Below are positions 1 through 9,554 of a stretch of 64,000 nucleotides of DNA, piece after piece; the stretch's first letter is position 1; every line of letters begins with the position of its first letter. Under the pieces are notes generated by a model. That model ran no database searches. It worked only from the letters and a program-made list of their open reading frames with translations, and was not told the DNA's origin. The stretch covers positions 620,001-684,000 of the forward strand of contig NZ_JXTJ01000008.1 in NCBI RefSeq assembly GCF_001509835.1, written 5' to 3'. Source of the DNA: Allobosea sp. WAO. Lineage in GTDB: Bacteria > Pseudomonadota > Alphaproteobacteria > Rhizobiales > Beijerinckiaceae. Both the position numbers and the translations under genes were made by a program.

Positions 1-959
1 AAGGCGATCGGCGCGAAGGCCAGCACCTGCGCCAGCAGCACGCCCGGCAGGCCGTAGATCCAGCGCGAGCGCGGCACGCCGAACCATTCGAACAGCAGGG
101 TCGAGAACAGGCCGGAGCGGCCGAAGAGCAGGATCAGCGCCAGACCGATTACGAAGGGCGGCGTGATGATCGGCAACACTGTCAGCAGGCGCATGGCGCG
201 CTTGCCGGGCATGCCGGTGCGCAGGATCAGGAGCGCGCAGGCAAGGCCGAGCAGGGTGGTTATCACGCCGGTCAGCACGGCGAGGATCAGCGTGTTCCAG
301 GCGACGCCGCAATTGGTGTTGGCGGTGAGGCAGCCCAGCCCCCAGATCGAGGGGCTGAGGAAGCGCTCGACGAAGTCGCCGAGCGCCAGCCCACCATCGG
401 AATCGACCAGCGCGCTACGCAGGATCGTCGCCACCGGCAGGAAGATGAACAGGCCGATCAGCATGATGACGATGCCGATCGAGGAGGTCGTGAAGACGTC
501 GCCGCGGCAGACGCCGCGATAGGCCAGGCCGTGGCAGAGCAGCAGCAGCAGCGAGAGCACGGTCAGGAAGGCGCCGAAGCCCATGCCGGGCTGCGCCGCG
601 CCGGCACCGCCGAGCAGCGCCGCGAGCCAGGGAATTCCCTGGCCCTTGAGCGTGATGGCGAAGCCTTGTGCGAAGAAGAAGACGAGCCCGGCGAGCCCGG
701 TCCAGATCAGGGTAGAGCCTGTCGCGGTGCCGGGTTGCCGATTGCTCAGCAGCGTCGCCACCACCAGCGCGATGCCGACCGGCAGCAGCCAGGGGGCGCT
801 GCCGGAGAGAGCCAGCGCCAACGCGGTGCCGGCCTTGCCGAAGGGGTAGCCGGCAAGCCAGCCGAACCCGGTCAGGCTCATCCCGTCCGGCAGATACCAG
901 GGGATGAGCGCATAACCGAGCCAGCCGACCAGCAGCGCGAGCCGGGTCGCGGGACGCAT
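1..959 (-). CDS. ABC transporter permease, iron/sugar-phosphate type (partial, N-terminal part)
   Basis: The frame opens at an ATG at 959 and runs off the left edge of the window, so about 319 residues are seen. The product is strongly hydrophobic with repeated leucine-rich membrane segments, and it has the look of the two-domain permeases of the Fbp/Afu/phosphonate family (usually about 550 residues). The start of the first permease core is visible near the edge, with a TVLPIITPPFVIGLALI stretch. It lies 30 nt downstream of the binding-protein gene on the same strand and should form the inner-membrane channel for that protein. The ATPase gene is presumably beyond the window. The substrate cannot be read from the sequence; the inositol context suggests a phosphorylated cyclitol or sugar (inference). 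Confidence 0.85.
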   Translation of the reverse strand, partial: MRPATRLALLVGWLGYALIPWYLPDGMSLTGFGWLAGYPFGKAGTALALALSGSAPWLLPVGIALVVATLLSNRQPGTATGSTLIWTGLAGLVFFFAQGFAITLKGQGIPWLAALLGGAGAAQPGMGFGAFLTVLSLLLLLCHGLAYRGVCRGDVFTTSSIGIVIMLIGLFIFLPVATILRSALVDSDGGLALGDFVERFLSPSIWGLGCLTANTNCGVAWNTLILAVLTGVITTLLGLACALLILRTGMPGKRAMRLLTVLPIITPPFVIGLALILLFGRSGLFSTLLFEWFGVPRSRWIYGLPGVLLAQVLAFAPIA

Positions 960-989
960 CGTCTTGTTCTCGCTTTCGTCAGTACCGGG

Positions 990-2030
990 TCACTTCGGCA
1001 GCGCCTTGATTTCCTTATCCCACTTGGTCAGCAGGCGGACGCGCTCGGCCGAGGAGCCGTATTTGACGAAATCGTAGTTGATCAGCTTCATCTCCTCCAT
1101 CTTCGGGGCCTGGGTCGGCACCGGAGCGTTCTTGTTGGAGGGAACCTGATAGGATTTGGCCGGCGCACCGAGAGCCTGCGCGGCCGGGGTCAGCGCCCAG
1201 TCGTAGAACTTCTTGGCGTTGTCGAGATTGCGCGCACCCTTGACGATCGACATCGAGCCGATCTCGTAGCCCGTGCCCTCGCATGGCGCGACCGGCTTGA
1301 TCGGGTCGCCCTGGACGGCGAACACCACCGCATCGTGGATGAAGACGATGCCGACCGCGGTCTCGCCGAGGCTCGCCGCCTTGGCCGGCGCCGCGCCCGA
1401 CTTGGTGTACTGGCTGATGTTCTTGTGCAGGGCCTTCAGATAGTCGAAGCCCTTCTCCTCGCCCATCAGCTGCACGACGGTCGCGAGCAGCGTGTAGGCC
1501 GTGCCCGAGGAGTTCGGATCGGCGACCTGGACGTCGTCCTTCAGCTTGGCATTCAGCAGGTCGGCCCAGCATTTCGGCTCGGCCAAGCCCTTGGCCTTGA
1601 TCTGCTGCGTGTTGAACCCGAAGCCCAGCGCGCCGGCATAGATGCCGACCGTGCGCTTCTTGGCGGCGTTCCACTGCGAGAGCGCCCAGGGATGCAGGTC
1701 CTTGTTGACCGGTGATTCGTATTCGAGAGTCAGGCCCTCCTCGGCGGCCTGGAGATGCGGGTCGCCCGTGCCGCCCCACCAGATGTCGCCGCGCGGATTC
1801 GAGGCCTCCGCCTTGACCTGCGCATAGACCTCGCCGGCCGATTTGCGGGTCATCGCGACCTTGATGCCGGTTTCCTTCTCGAAGGCACCGCTCATCGCGC
1901 GGCACCATTCCTCCTGGACGCCGCAATACATCACCAGCGAGCCCTGCGCGCTGGCCGGTGTCGCCGCGAGCAGCGCGCCGCCGGCGAGTGTCGCCAGGAG
2001 CCCCGCCCGGAGCCAGTTGGATTTCTGCAT
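990..2030 (-). CDS. Periplasmic substrate-binding protein of ABC importer (FbpA/AfuA-like)
   Basis: The protein has 346 residues. The ATG at 2030 is chosen because a GGGAGG ribosome site lies just upstream and a clean signal peptide follows (MQKSNWLRAGLLATLAGG, ending ATPASAQ). The longer frame up to 2231 runs into the upstream phosphatase gene. The mature protein starts SLVMYCGVQEEWC and contains the GDIWWGGTGDP segment typical of family 1 binding proteins annotated as iron(III) or hexose-phosphate receptors. The tyrosine pair of true ferric-binding proteins is not obvious. It sits between the inositol-phosphatase-like gene and the permease. The 70-nt gap before it holds a tandem GAACAAAA repeat, so it may also have its own promoter. 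Family is fairly sure, substrate unknown. Confidence 0.85.
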   Translation of the reverse strand: MQKSNWLRAGLLATLAGGALLAATPASAQGSLVMYCGVQEEWCRAMSGAFEKETGIKVAMTRKSAGEVYAQVKAEASNPRGDIWWGGTGDPHLQAAEEGLTLEYESPVNKDLHPWALSQWNAAKKRTVGIYAGALGFGFNTQQIKAKGLAEPKCWADLLNAKLKDDVQVADPNSSGTAYTLLATVVQLMGEEKGFDYLKALHKNISQYTKSGAAPAKAASLGETAVGIVFIHDAVVFAVQGDPIKPVAPCEGTGYEIGSMSIVKGARNLDNAKKFYDWALTPAAQALGAPAKSYQVPSNKNAPVPTQAPKMEEMKLINYDFVKYGSSAERVRLLTKWDKEIKALPK

Positions 2031-2052
2031 GTCGTCCTCCCCGATGGTTGGT

Positions 2053-2068
2053 TTTTGTTCTTTTGTTC
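2053..2068 (-). promoter_or_regulatory. Tandem TTTTGTTC/GAACAAAA repeat upstream of the binding-protein gene
   Basis: Two identical 8-mers, TTTTGTTC, lie head to tail at 2053-2060 and 2061-2068 in the 70-nt gap between the phosphatase gene and the binding-protein start. The same TTTGTTCT core recurs in the divergent promoter region at 4781-4788 next to the RpiR regulator. This is a candidate regulator site or A-rich promoter element; function is inferred only from position and recurrence. Confidence 0.4.
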
Positions 2069-2100
2069 TTGCAGCGATACTGATGGTTCGCCCGAAAAGA

Positions 2101-2901
2101 TCAATGACCCTTGTGTCGGCAAACGATCCCCGTGATCCGTTCCAGCTCGGCTGAGAGGCCGGGCGTGCAGCAGAGGATCGGGTTGCCGGTGCGGATGCCG
2201 TCGCCGGCGAAGAAGTCGTTGAGATCGGCACCGGCCTCGGCGGCTATCGCCATGGCGGCCGCGACGTCCCAGGCATTGATGTGGTGCTCGGCATAGCCGT
2301 CGGTCCGGCCGACGGCGACATGGCAGATCCCCAGCGTGCCGGAGCCGACGCGCCTGACCGATGCACCCGCGGCCAGCGTCCCCTGCACGGTGGCGAGATA
2401 GTCCGCATGTGGAATTCGCGTCGACCAGCCGATCTCGATGCAGGAATGGGCGATGTCGGCCTGGCCGGAGACCTTGATCGGCTCGCCGTTCAGGGTCGCA
2501 CCGCGGCCGCGCCGGCCGACATAAACCTCGTCCAGCGCCGGGGCGCTGACGATGCCGATCTCGGGCGCGCCGTCCAGCAGGAGGCCGATCGAAATGCACC
2601 AGTTGCGGTCGCCATGCGCGAAATTGGCGGTGCCGTCGATCGGATCGATGATCCAGACCGCGTCCGCCGCCTCGCCGCCACCTTCTTCGCCGATCACGGC
2701 ATCGCTGGGGAAGAGCACCGTCAGCCGTTCGCGCAGGAAGGCCTCGACCGCACCGTCGGCGACGGTGAGCCAGTCCTGCGCGCCCTTCATGGTGATGCCG
2801 AGGCTTTCGCGCTTGTTGAAATAATCCAGCGCCAGGCGGCTGGCCTCGGCGACGAGGCCGAGGACGGCGAACTGGCGCAAATCGAGATCGGCAGGCGACA
2901 T
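2101..2901 (-). CDS. Inositol monophosphatase family protein
   Basis: The protein has 266 residues, the usual length of the SuhB/HisN family. The metal-binding signatures are clear: GEEGGG at about residues 71-76, DPIDGTANF at 86-94 with both aspartates, and a late AWDVAA motif. No signal peptide is present, so it acts in the cytoplasm, removing phosphate from an inositol phosphate or related sugar phosphate using magnesium. It starts 2 nt after the stop of the IolG-like gene and precedes a binding-protein/permease pair, all on the same strand. That placement in an inositol locus favours an inositol-phosphate substrate, but the family also contains fructose-bisphosphate, histidinol-phosphate and PAP phosphatases. 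Confidence 0.9.
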   Translation of the reverse strand: MSPADLDLRQFAVLGLVAEASRLALDYFNKRESLGITMKGAQDWLTVADGAVEAFLRERLTVLFPSDAVIGEEGGGEAADAVWIIDPIDGTANFAHGDRNWCISIGLLLDGAPEIGIVSAPALDEVYVGRRGRGATLNGEPIKVSGQADIAHSCIEIGWSTRIPHADYLATVQGTLAAGASVRRVGSGTLGICHVAVGRTDGYAEHHINAWDVAAAMAIAAEAGADLNDFFAGDGIRTGNPILCCTPGLSAELERITGIVCRHKGH

Positions 2902-2903
2902 GA

Positions 2904-3902
2904 TCAGATCGCCTCCAGCGAGACGCTGATCGGCTTGCCGGTGCGGCGCGACTCGGTCGCGGCATCTGCCAGGATCTGGGCCTTGAGCCCGTCCTGCCCG
3001 GAAGGAGCCGGCTGGCGCCGGTCGCGCACAGCGGCGATGAAGGCGTCGAGCTCGGCGCGGTAGGCGCCGGCATAGCGCTCGAGGAAGAAGTTCTGCACCG
3101 GGTCGGCTCGGAAGCCGGCGCCGGTCGCGATCTCGACCGTGGTCTCGTGGATGTTGCCGGCGCGCAGCATGCCTTGCGAGCCATGCACTTCGATGCGCTG
3201 GTCGTAGCCGTAAGTTGCCCGGCGCGAGTTCGAGATCTGGGCGATCTTGCCGCTCGCGGTGCGCATCAGCACGGCGGCGGTGTCGACGTCCCCGGCCGCG
3301 CCGATAGCGGGGTCCACCAGGGCCGAGCCGAGCGCGAAGACCTCGACCGGTTCCTCGGCCAGCAGGAAGCGCGCCATGTCGAAATCATGGATCATCATGT
3401 CGCGGAACAGGCCGCCCGAGCGCTTCACATAGTCCACCGGCGGCGGGGAGGGGTCGCGCGAGATCACGCTGACGATCTCGATCGCGCCGGCCTCACCCAT
3501 GCGCAGGCGCTTTTCCAGCGCGGCGAAGTTGGGATCGAAGCGACGGTTGAAGCCGATCATCAGCGGCTTGCCGGATTTCGCGACGACGTCGAGGCAGCGG
3601 CGGATGCGGGCGGCGTCGAGATCGACCGGCTTCTCGCAGAACACCGCCTTGCCGGCCGAGACCGCTGCCTCGATCAGATCGGCATGGGTGTCGGTCGGCG
3701 TGCAGATCAGCACAGCGTCGATCGAGGAATCGGAGAGGATCGCCTCGGCACTGGCGACCTTGGCGCCAGAAGCGGCGCCGAGCGAGGCAGCGGCGTCATG
3801 CGAGGCATCGGCCAGCGCGACCAGGGTGGCATCGCCGCGCGCCGCGACATTCAGCCCGTGAATCCGGCCGATCCTGCCGGCGCCCAAAAGACCAAAACGC
3901 AT
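2904..3902 (-). CDS. iolG: Inositol 2-dehydrogenase-like oxidoreductase (Gfo/Idh/MocA family)
   Basis: The protein has 332 residues and starts with an NAD-binding Rossmann motif, GLLGAGRIGRIHG (residues 4-16), followed by the family EKP motif at 90-92, where lysine is catalytic. A C-terminal Gfo/Idh substrate domain contains the GGLFRDMMIHDFDMARFL stretch typical of myo-inositol dehydrogenases. It would oxidise myo-inositol (or a stereoisomer) to inosose with NAD, the first step of the pathway completed by the divergent iolCDEB genes. It lies in the middle of a minus-strand operon, 36 nt after the SDR gene. Paralogues acting on scyllo- or chiro-inositol are possible; exact isomer specificity is not readable. 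Confidence 0.88.
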   Translation of the reverse strand: MRFGLLGAGRIGRIHGLNVAARGDATLVALADASHDAAASLGAASGAKVASAEAILSDSSIDAVLICTPTDTHADLIEAAVSAGKAVFCEKPVDLDAARIRRCLDVVAKSGKPLMIGFNRRFDPNFAALEKRLRMGEAGAIEIVSVISRDPSPPPVDYVKRSGGLFRDMMIHDFDMARFLLAEEPVEVFALGSALVDPAIGAAGDVDTAAVLMRTASGKIAQISNSRRATYGYDQRIEVHGSQGMLRAGNIHETTVEIATGAGFRADPVQNFFLERYAGAYRAELDAFIAAVRDRRQPAPSGQDGLKAQILADAATESRRTGKPISVSLEAI

Positions 3903-3938
3903 CGTGATCCTGTTTCCCGTCGTCGAGTTGCGGCGGCG

Positions 3939-4757
3939 CTAGTCGTGCGCGCCGAGAATGGTCTGGTCGAAGTCGATATTGGCGCCGGTCATCAGCCCCG
4001 ACTCCGCCGAGGCGAGATAGGCGACGGCCTTGGCGACCTCGCGCGGATCGATCAGCCGGCCGAAGGGCTGGCCGGCGGCGGCCTTGTCGAGCCAGCCATC
4101 CTCAGCGCCATGGCGCAGGCGCATGATCGCGTCCTCGCCCGGCGTCGACATCCAGCCGATATTGAGGCCGTTGACGCGAATCTTGTCGGCGAGCAGCCCG
4201 TAGGCGGCGTTTCTCGTCAGCGTCGCGAGCGCGCCCTTCGAGACGCTGTAGGCGGCGAGGAAGGGCTGGCCGCCATGAGCCGACATCGACTGGATGTTGA
4301 CGATGGCGCCTCGCGTCTTCTCGCGCCGCATCAGCGTCGCCGCGTCCTGGATCAGGAAGAACGGGGCGGTCAGGTTGACCGCCATGATGCGCTCGTAGAG
4401 CTCGGGCGTGGTGTCGAGTATCGTGCCGCGGTCGGTGTCGCCTGCGGCGTTGATCAGGATATCGAGCCGCCCGAAGGCCTTGTCGGCCGCCGGAACGATC
4501 GTCTGGACGGCGGCGAGATCGGCGAGGTCGACACTGTGGAAGCGGGCATCGCAGCCGCCGGAGCGCAGGCTTTGCGCCACGGCTTCGCCGCGCTCGCGAT
4601 TGCGGCCGGTGAGGATCAGGCCGGCGGCGCCGCGGTCCGCGAGTTCGCGTGCGATCGCTTCGCCAAGGCCTTGAGTCGCGCCAGTGACGACAGCCACCTT
4701 GCCGGCCAGATTGCGGCTGAAATCCCGTGCTTCCGACAACTGGCGCCTGCTCCCCAA
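3939..4757 (-). CDS. SDR family oxidoreductase, first gene of the minus-strand inositol operon
   Basis: Short-chain dehydrogenase with the NAD(P)-binding VTGATQGLGEA motif near residue 24, an NAAG equivalent (INAAGDTD) and the YSVSK catalytic Tyr/Lys pair. No in-frame ATG precedes the Rossmann motif, so a TTG at 4757 (272 residues) or the second TTG at 4739 must be the start; the choice is open. It is the promoter-proximal gene of the operon leading to iolG, the phosphatase and the importer. It may oxidise an inositol, inosose or polyol side substrate; the specific reaction cannot be told from sequence. Confidence 0.82.
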   Translation of the reverse strand: MGSRRQLSEARDFSRNLAGKVAVVTGATQGLGEAIARELADRGAAGLILTGRNRERGEAVAQSLRSGGCDARFHSVDLADLAAVQTIVPAADKAFGRLDILINAAGDTDRGTILDTTPELYERIMAVNLTAPFFLIQDAATLMRREKTRGAIVNIQSMSAHGGQPFLAAYSVSKGALATLTRNAAYGLLADKIRVNGLNIGWMSTPGEDAIMRLRHGAEDGWLDKAAAGQPFGRLIDPREVAKAVAYLASAESGLMTGANIDFDQTILGAHD

Positions 4758-4780
4758 ATCCGAAATTTCGGCACAGATTT

Positions 4781-4813
4781 TTTGTTCTGCTTGACTAGTG
4801 GAACAAATATTTC
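4781..4813. promoter_or_regulatory. Inverted repeat in the divergent iol promoter region
   Basis: TTTGTTC at 4781-4787 and GAACAAA at 4801-4807 form a perfect 7-bp inverted repeat with a 13-nt spacer. Inside lies TTGACT (4791-4796), a possible -35 for the rpiR-iol operon. The right part, GGAACAAATATTTC (4800-4813), is close to the GGAA-N6-TTCC site reported for rhizobial IolR regulators. It lies between the divergent SDR and rpiR genes, so an RpiR-type repressor could control both operons from here. The operator role is inferred. Confidence 0.5.
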
Positions 4814-4872
4814 AATCTTCGCCCCCGCAAGTCAAGGCCGCCGCAGAGCCGGCCGGACGCGATTGGAGCCCC

Positions 4873-5721
4873 ATGTCCGCAGAGCTTCAGCAGGGAACGC
4901 CAAGGCCGGATTTCGAGGGTTTCGTCGCATTGCTGCGCGAGCGCGCCCCGCTCCTGCCACGGCGGCTGCGCCAGGTCGCCGACCATGCTCTGGCGCATCC
5001 AGATGACATGGCGTTGAACACCGCTTCGCAGATCGCGCAGAAGGCCGGTGTGCAACCCTCGACCCTGGTCCGCTTCGCACAGGCGCTCGGCTATTCCGGC
5101 TTCAGCGAGTTGCAGCAGGTCTTCCGCTCCCGGCTGCGCCAGCAGCTCCCCGACCACCGTGAACGACTCGCCGCCCTCCGCAACGGGGGCGCTGCCGGGG
5201 CCGACATGGCTTCGGTCCTGCTCGACGGCTTCATCCATGCCAGCGAGGCCTCGCTGGAGCGGCTGCGCTCCGGCCTGCGCCCCGACGACATAGAGACCGC
5301 GACGGACATGCTCGCCGAGGCCCGGACCATCGTCCTCGTCGGCGCTCGCCGCATGTTCCCGGTGGTCGCCTATCTCGCCTATGCCTTCGGCAAGCTCGGT
5401 ATCCGCGCCGTGCTCGTCGACAACATCGCCTCTCTGGGAGCCGAGCAGGCGGGGATGGCGCGCCCGGGTGATGTGATGGTCGCGGTGAGCTGCGCGCCCT
5501 ACACGCCGGCGACGATCGAAATGGCGGCGGTGGCCAAGGCTGCCGGCGTCCCGGTGATCGTCCTGACCGACAACGCGCTCAGCCCGCTGGCGGCGCATTG
5601 CGACCTCTGCCTCGAAGTCAGCGAGGCCGATTATGGTGCCTTCCGCTCGATGGCCGCGACCTTCGCGCTCGCGATGACGCTCGCCGTCGGCACTGCCGAG
5701 AAAGTCCGCGACGATGCCTGA
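4873..5721 (+). CDS. MurR/RpiR family transcriptional regulator of inositol genes
   Basis: About 282 residues from the ATG at 4873, which has a GGAG just upstream. A GTG at 4798 would extend the protein but lies in the presumed promoter and lacks a ribosome site. The N-terminal part carries an RpiR helix-turn-helix (TASQIAQKAGVQPSTLVRFAQALGYSGFSELQ, given here only as its core, TLVRFAQALGY). The C-terminal half is a SIS sugar-phosphate-binding domain (VLVGARRMFPV and DVMVAVSCAPYTP segments). It is the first gene of the operon and its end overlaps iolC by 8 nt. By analogy with rhizobial IolR it probably represses the iol genes until a phosphorylated inositol breakdown intermediate is bound. 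Confidence 0.88.
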   Translation: MSAELQQGTPRPDFEGFVALLRERAPLLPRRLRQVADHALAHPDDMALNTASQIAQKAGVQPSTLVRFAQALGYSGFSELQQVFRSRLRQQLPDHRERLAALRNGGAAGADMASVLLDGFIHASEASLERLRSGLRPDDIETATDMLAEARTIVLVGARRMFPVVAYLAYAFGKLGIRAVLVDNIASLGAEQAGMARPGDVMVAVSCAPYTPATIEMAAVAKAAGVPVIVLTDNALSPLAAHCDLCLEVSEADYGAFRSMAATFALAMTLAVGTAEKVRDDA

Positions 5722-7615
5722 ACCCGTGCTCGATCTCATCAGCATCGGCCGTTCCTCGGTCGACCTCTACGGCCAGCAGATCGGCGGCCGGCTCGAGGAC
5801 ATGGCGAGCTTCTCCAAGGCGGTCGGCGGCTGCCCGACCAATATCGCGATCGGCACGGCCAGGCTCGGCCTGAAATCGGCGGTGATCACCCGCGTCGGCG
5901 ACGAGCAGATGGGCCGTTTCATCCTTGAGCAGCTGCAGCGCGAGGGCGTCGAGACGAAGGGCGTCGTCGTCGATCCCAAGCGGCTGACCTCGCTGGTGAT
6001 CCTCGGCGTGCGCGACGAGAAGACCTTTCCGCTGATCTTCTACCGCACCGATTGCGCCGATGCGGCGCTCGACGAGAGCGAGATCGACGAGGATTTCATC
6101 GCCTCGGCGAAAGCGGTGGTCGTCACCGGCACGCATTTTGCGATCCCCAACGCCGCCAAGGCGCAGAAAAGGGCGATCGCACTCGCCCGCAAGCATGGCC
6201 GCAAGGTCGTGTTCGATGTCGACTACCGGCCCAATCTCTGGGGCCTCGCCGGCCATGCCGCGGGCGAGGAGCGCTATATCCGCTCGGACAACGTGACACA
6301 GCATCTCCAGGCGATCCTGCCGGACTGCGATTTGATCGTCGGCACGGAGGAAGAACTGCATGCAGCCGGCGGCTCGGAGGATACGCTCGCCGCGATCCGC
6401 AATATCCGCGCGCTGAGCGGGGCGACCATCGTCTGCAAGCGCGGCCCGATGGGCTGCGTGGTTTTCCCGGGCGCCATCCCCGCCTCGATCGAGGACGGCA
6501 TCAAGGGGCCGGGCTTCCCGGTCGAGGTCTACAATGTGCTCGGCGCGGGCGACGCCTTCATGTCCGGCTTCCTGCGCGGCTGGCTCCGCGACGAGCCGGT
6601 CGAGACCTGCTGCAAATGGGCCAATGCCTGCGGCGCCTTCGCCGTCTCGCGCCTGCTCTGCTCGCCGGAGAGCCCGACCTTCGCCGAACTGCAGTTCTTT
6701 CTGGAGCATGGCTCGCCGCATCGGGCACTGCGCCACGACGTTGCGATCAACCATGTCCATTGGGCGACGACGCGCCGGGCGCAGGCCGAAACGCTGATGG
6801 CGCTCGCCATTGACCACCGTGCCCAGATCGAGGCGATGGCGGACGAGGCGGGCGTGCCGCGCGAGCGCATTCCCGCCTTCAAGCGGCTCGCCGTCGATGC
6901 CGCCGCGCGGGTCGCGCAGGGCGCTTCGGGCTTCGGCATGCTGCTCGATGGCCGCTATGGCCGCGAGGCGTTGTTCCGCGCCGGCGATCACGGCTTCTGG
7001 ATCGCCCGGCCGCTCGAAGTCCCGGGCTCGCGGCCGCTGCGCCTGGAGACCGATGCGGACGGCTCGCTCGGGGCGGCGCTGAACGAGTGGCCGGTCGATC
7101 ACATCGCCAAGGTGCTGGCCTTCTACCATCCCGATGACGATGCGTCGCTTAAAGCTGGGCAGGAGGCGACGCTGAGGCGGGCAGCGCTTGCCTGCCGGCA
7201 GGTCGGTCGCGAGCTGCTGGTCGAGATCATCTGCTCGAAGCACGGCCCTGTCGGCGACGACACCATGGCTTCAGTCATGCGCCGGCTCTATGAGATCGGC
7301 ATCAAGCCGGACTGGTGGAAGCTGGAAGGGCAGCCGACAGCGGCGGCCTGGGCTGCGGTCGATGCCGCGATTGCAGAGAACGATCCCTATTGCCGCGGCG
7401 TCGTGCTGCTCGGCCTCGATGCGCCGGCCGCCGAGCTGGAAGCCGCCTTCCGGCTCGCCAAGGGTGCGAGCACGGTGAAGGGCTTCGCCGTCGGCCGGAC
7501 GATCTTCGGTGATGCAGCGCGCGGCTGGCTCGCCGGCAAGCTCGACGACGAGGCGGCAACCGCGATGATGGCTGAGCGCTTCGGCCAGTTGGTCGGCGCC
7601 TGGCAGCGCGGCTGA
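5714..7615 (+). CDS. iolC: Bifunctional 5-dehydro-2-deoxygluconokinase / 5-dehydro-2-deoxyphosphogluconate aldolase
   Basis: The protein has 633 residues in two domains. The first 320 residues are a PfkB-family kinase, with the sugar-binding GGCPTNIAIGTARLG segment near residue 39 and the anion-hole/catalytic-base motif GAGDAF at about 277-282. It phosphorylates 5-dehydro-2-deoxy-D-gluconate. The C-terminal 300 residues match the DUF2090 domain, known as the aldolase half in such fusions, which splits the phosphorylated product into dihydroxyacetone phosphate and malonate semialdehyde. The fusion is usual in alphaproteobacteria. It overlaps the regulator gene by 8 nt and is followed after 11 nt by iolD, so it is translated within one operon. 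Confidence 0.95.
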   Translation: MPEPVLDLISIGRSSVDLYGQQIGGRLEDMASFSKAVGGCPTNIAIGTARLGLKSAVITRVGDEQMGRFILEQLQREGVETKGVVVDPKRLTSLVILGVRDEKTFPLIFYRTDCADAALDESEIDEDFIASAKAVVVTGTHFAIPNAAKAQKRAIALARKHGRKVVFDVDYRPNLWGLAGHAAGEERYIRSDNVTQHLQAILPDCDLIVGTEEELHAAGGSEDTLAAIRNIRALSGATIVCKRGPMGCVVFPGAIPASIEDGIKGPGFPVEVYNVLGAGDAFMSGFLRGWLRDEPVETCCKWANACGAFAVSRLLCSPESPTFAELQFFLEHGSPHRALRHDVAINHVHWATTRRAQAETLMALAIDHRAQIEAMADEAGVPRERIPAFKRLAVDAAARVAQGASGFGMLLDGRYGREALFRAGDHGFWIARPLEVPGSRPLRLETDADGSLGAALNEWPVDHIAKVLAFYHPDDDASLKAGQEATLRRAALACRQVGRELLVEIICSKHGPVGDDTMASVMRRLYEIGIKPDWWKLEGQPTAAAWAAVDAAIAENDPYCRGVVLLGLDAPAAELEAAFRLAKGASTVKGFAVGRTIFGDAARGWLAGKLDDEAATAMMAERFGQLVGAWQRG

Positions 7616-7626
7616 GGAGAACGGCG

Positions 7627-9465
<1,839 letters not shown>

Positions 9466-9479
9466 TTGGCTTTCCTCGG

Positions 9480-9522
9480 CCTCATCCTGCGAGACGGCTC
9501 TGTGGGCCTCCTCAGGATGAGG
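9480..9522. repeat. Intergenic palindromic repeat between iolD and iolE
   Basis: CCTCATCCTG (9480-9489) and CAGGATGAGG (9513-9522) are perfect 10-bp inverted arms around a 23-nt centre. The sequence type (CCTCATCCTG...CAGGATGAGG) is familiar from dispersed palindromic repeats in Hyphomicrobiales genomes. It sits inside the iol operon, so its transcript would fold between two cistrons. Confidence 0.6.
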
Positions 9523-9554
9523 GCTGAGAATGCGATTTGAGAAGGACGACAGAC

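Noticed and set aside
531..1715. Long plus-strand open frame (394 codons) at the left end
   Set aside because: It is antisense to the permease and binding-protein genes, rich in Arg/Gly/Ala as expected of GC-rich shadow frames, and matches no family.
4798..4872. GTG-initiated N-terminal extension of the RpiR regulator
   Set aside because: The stretch overlaps the inverted repeat and the possible -35 box and has no ribosome site, while the ATG at 4873 follows a GGAG.
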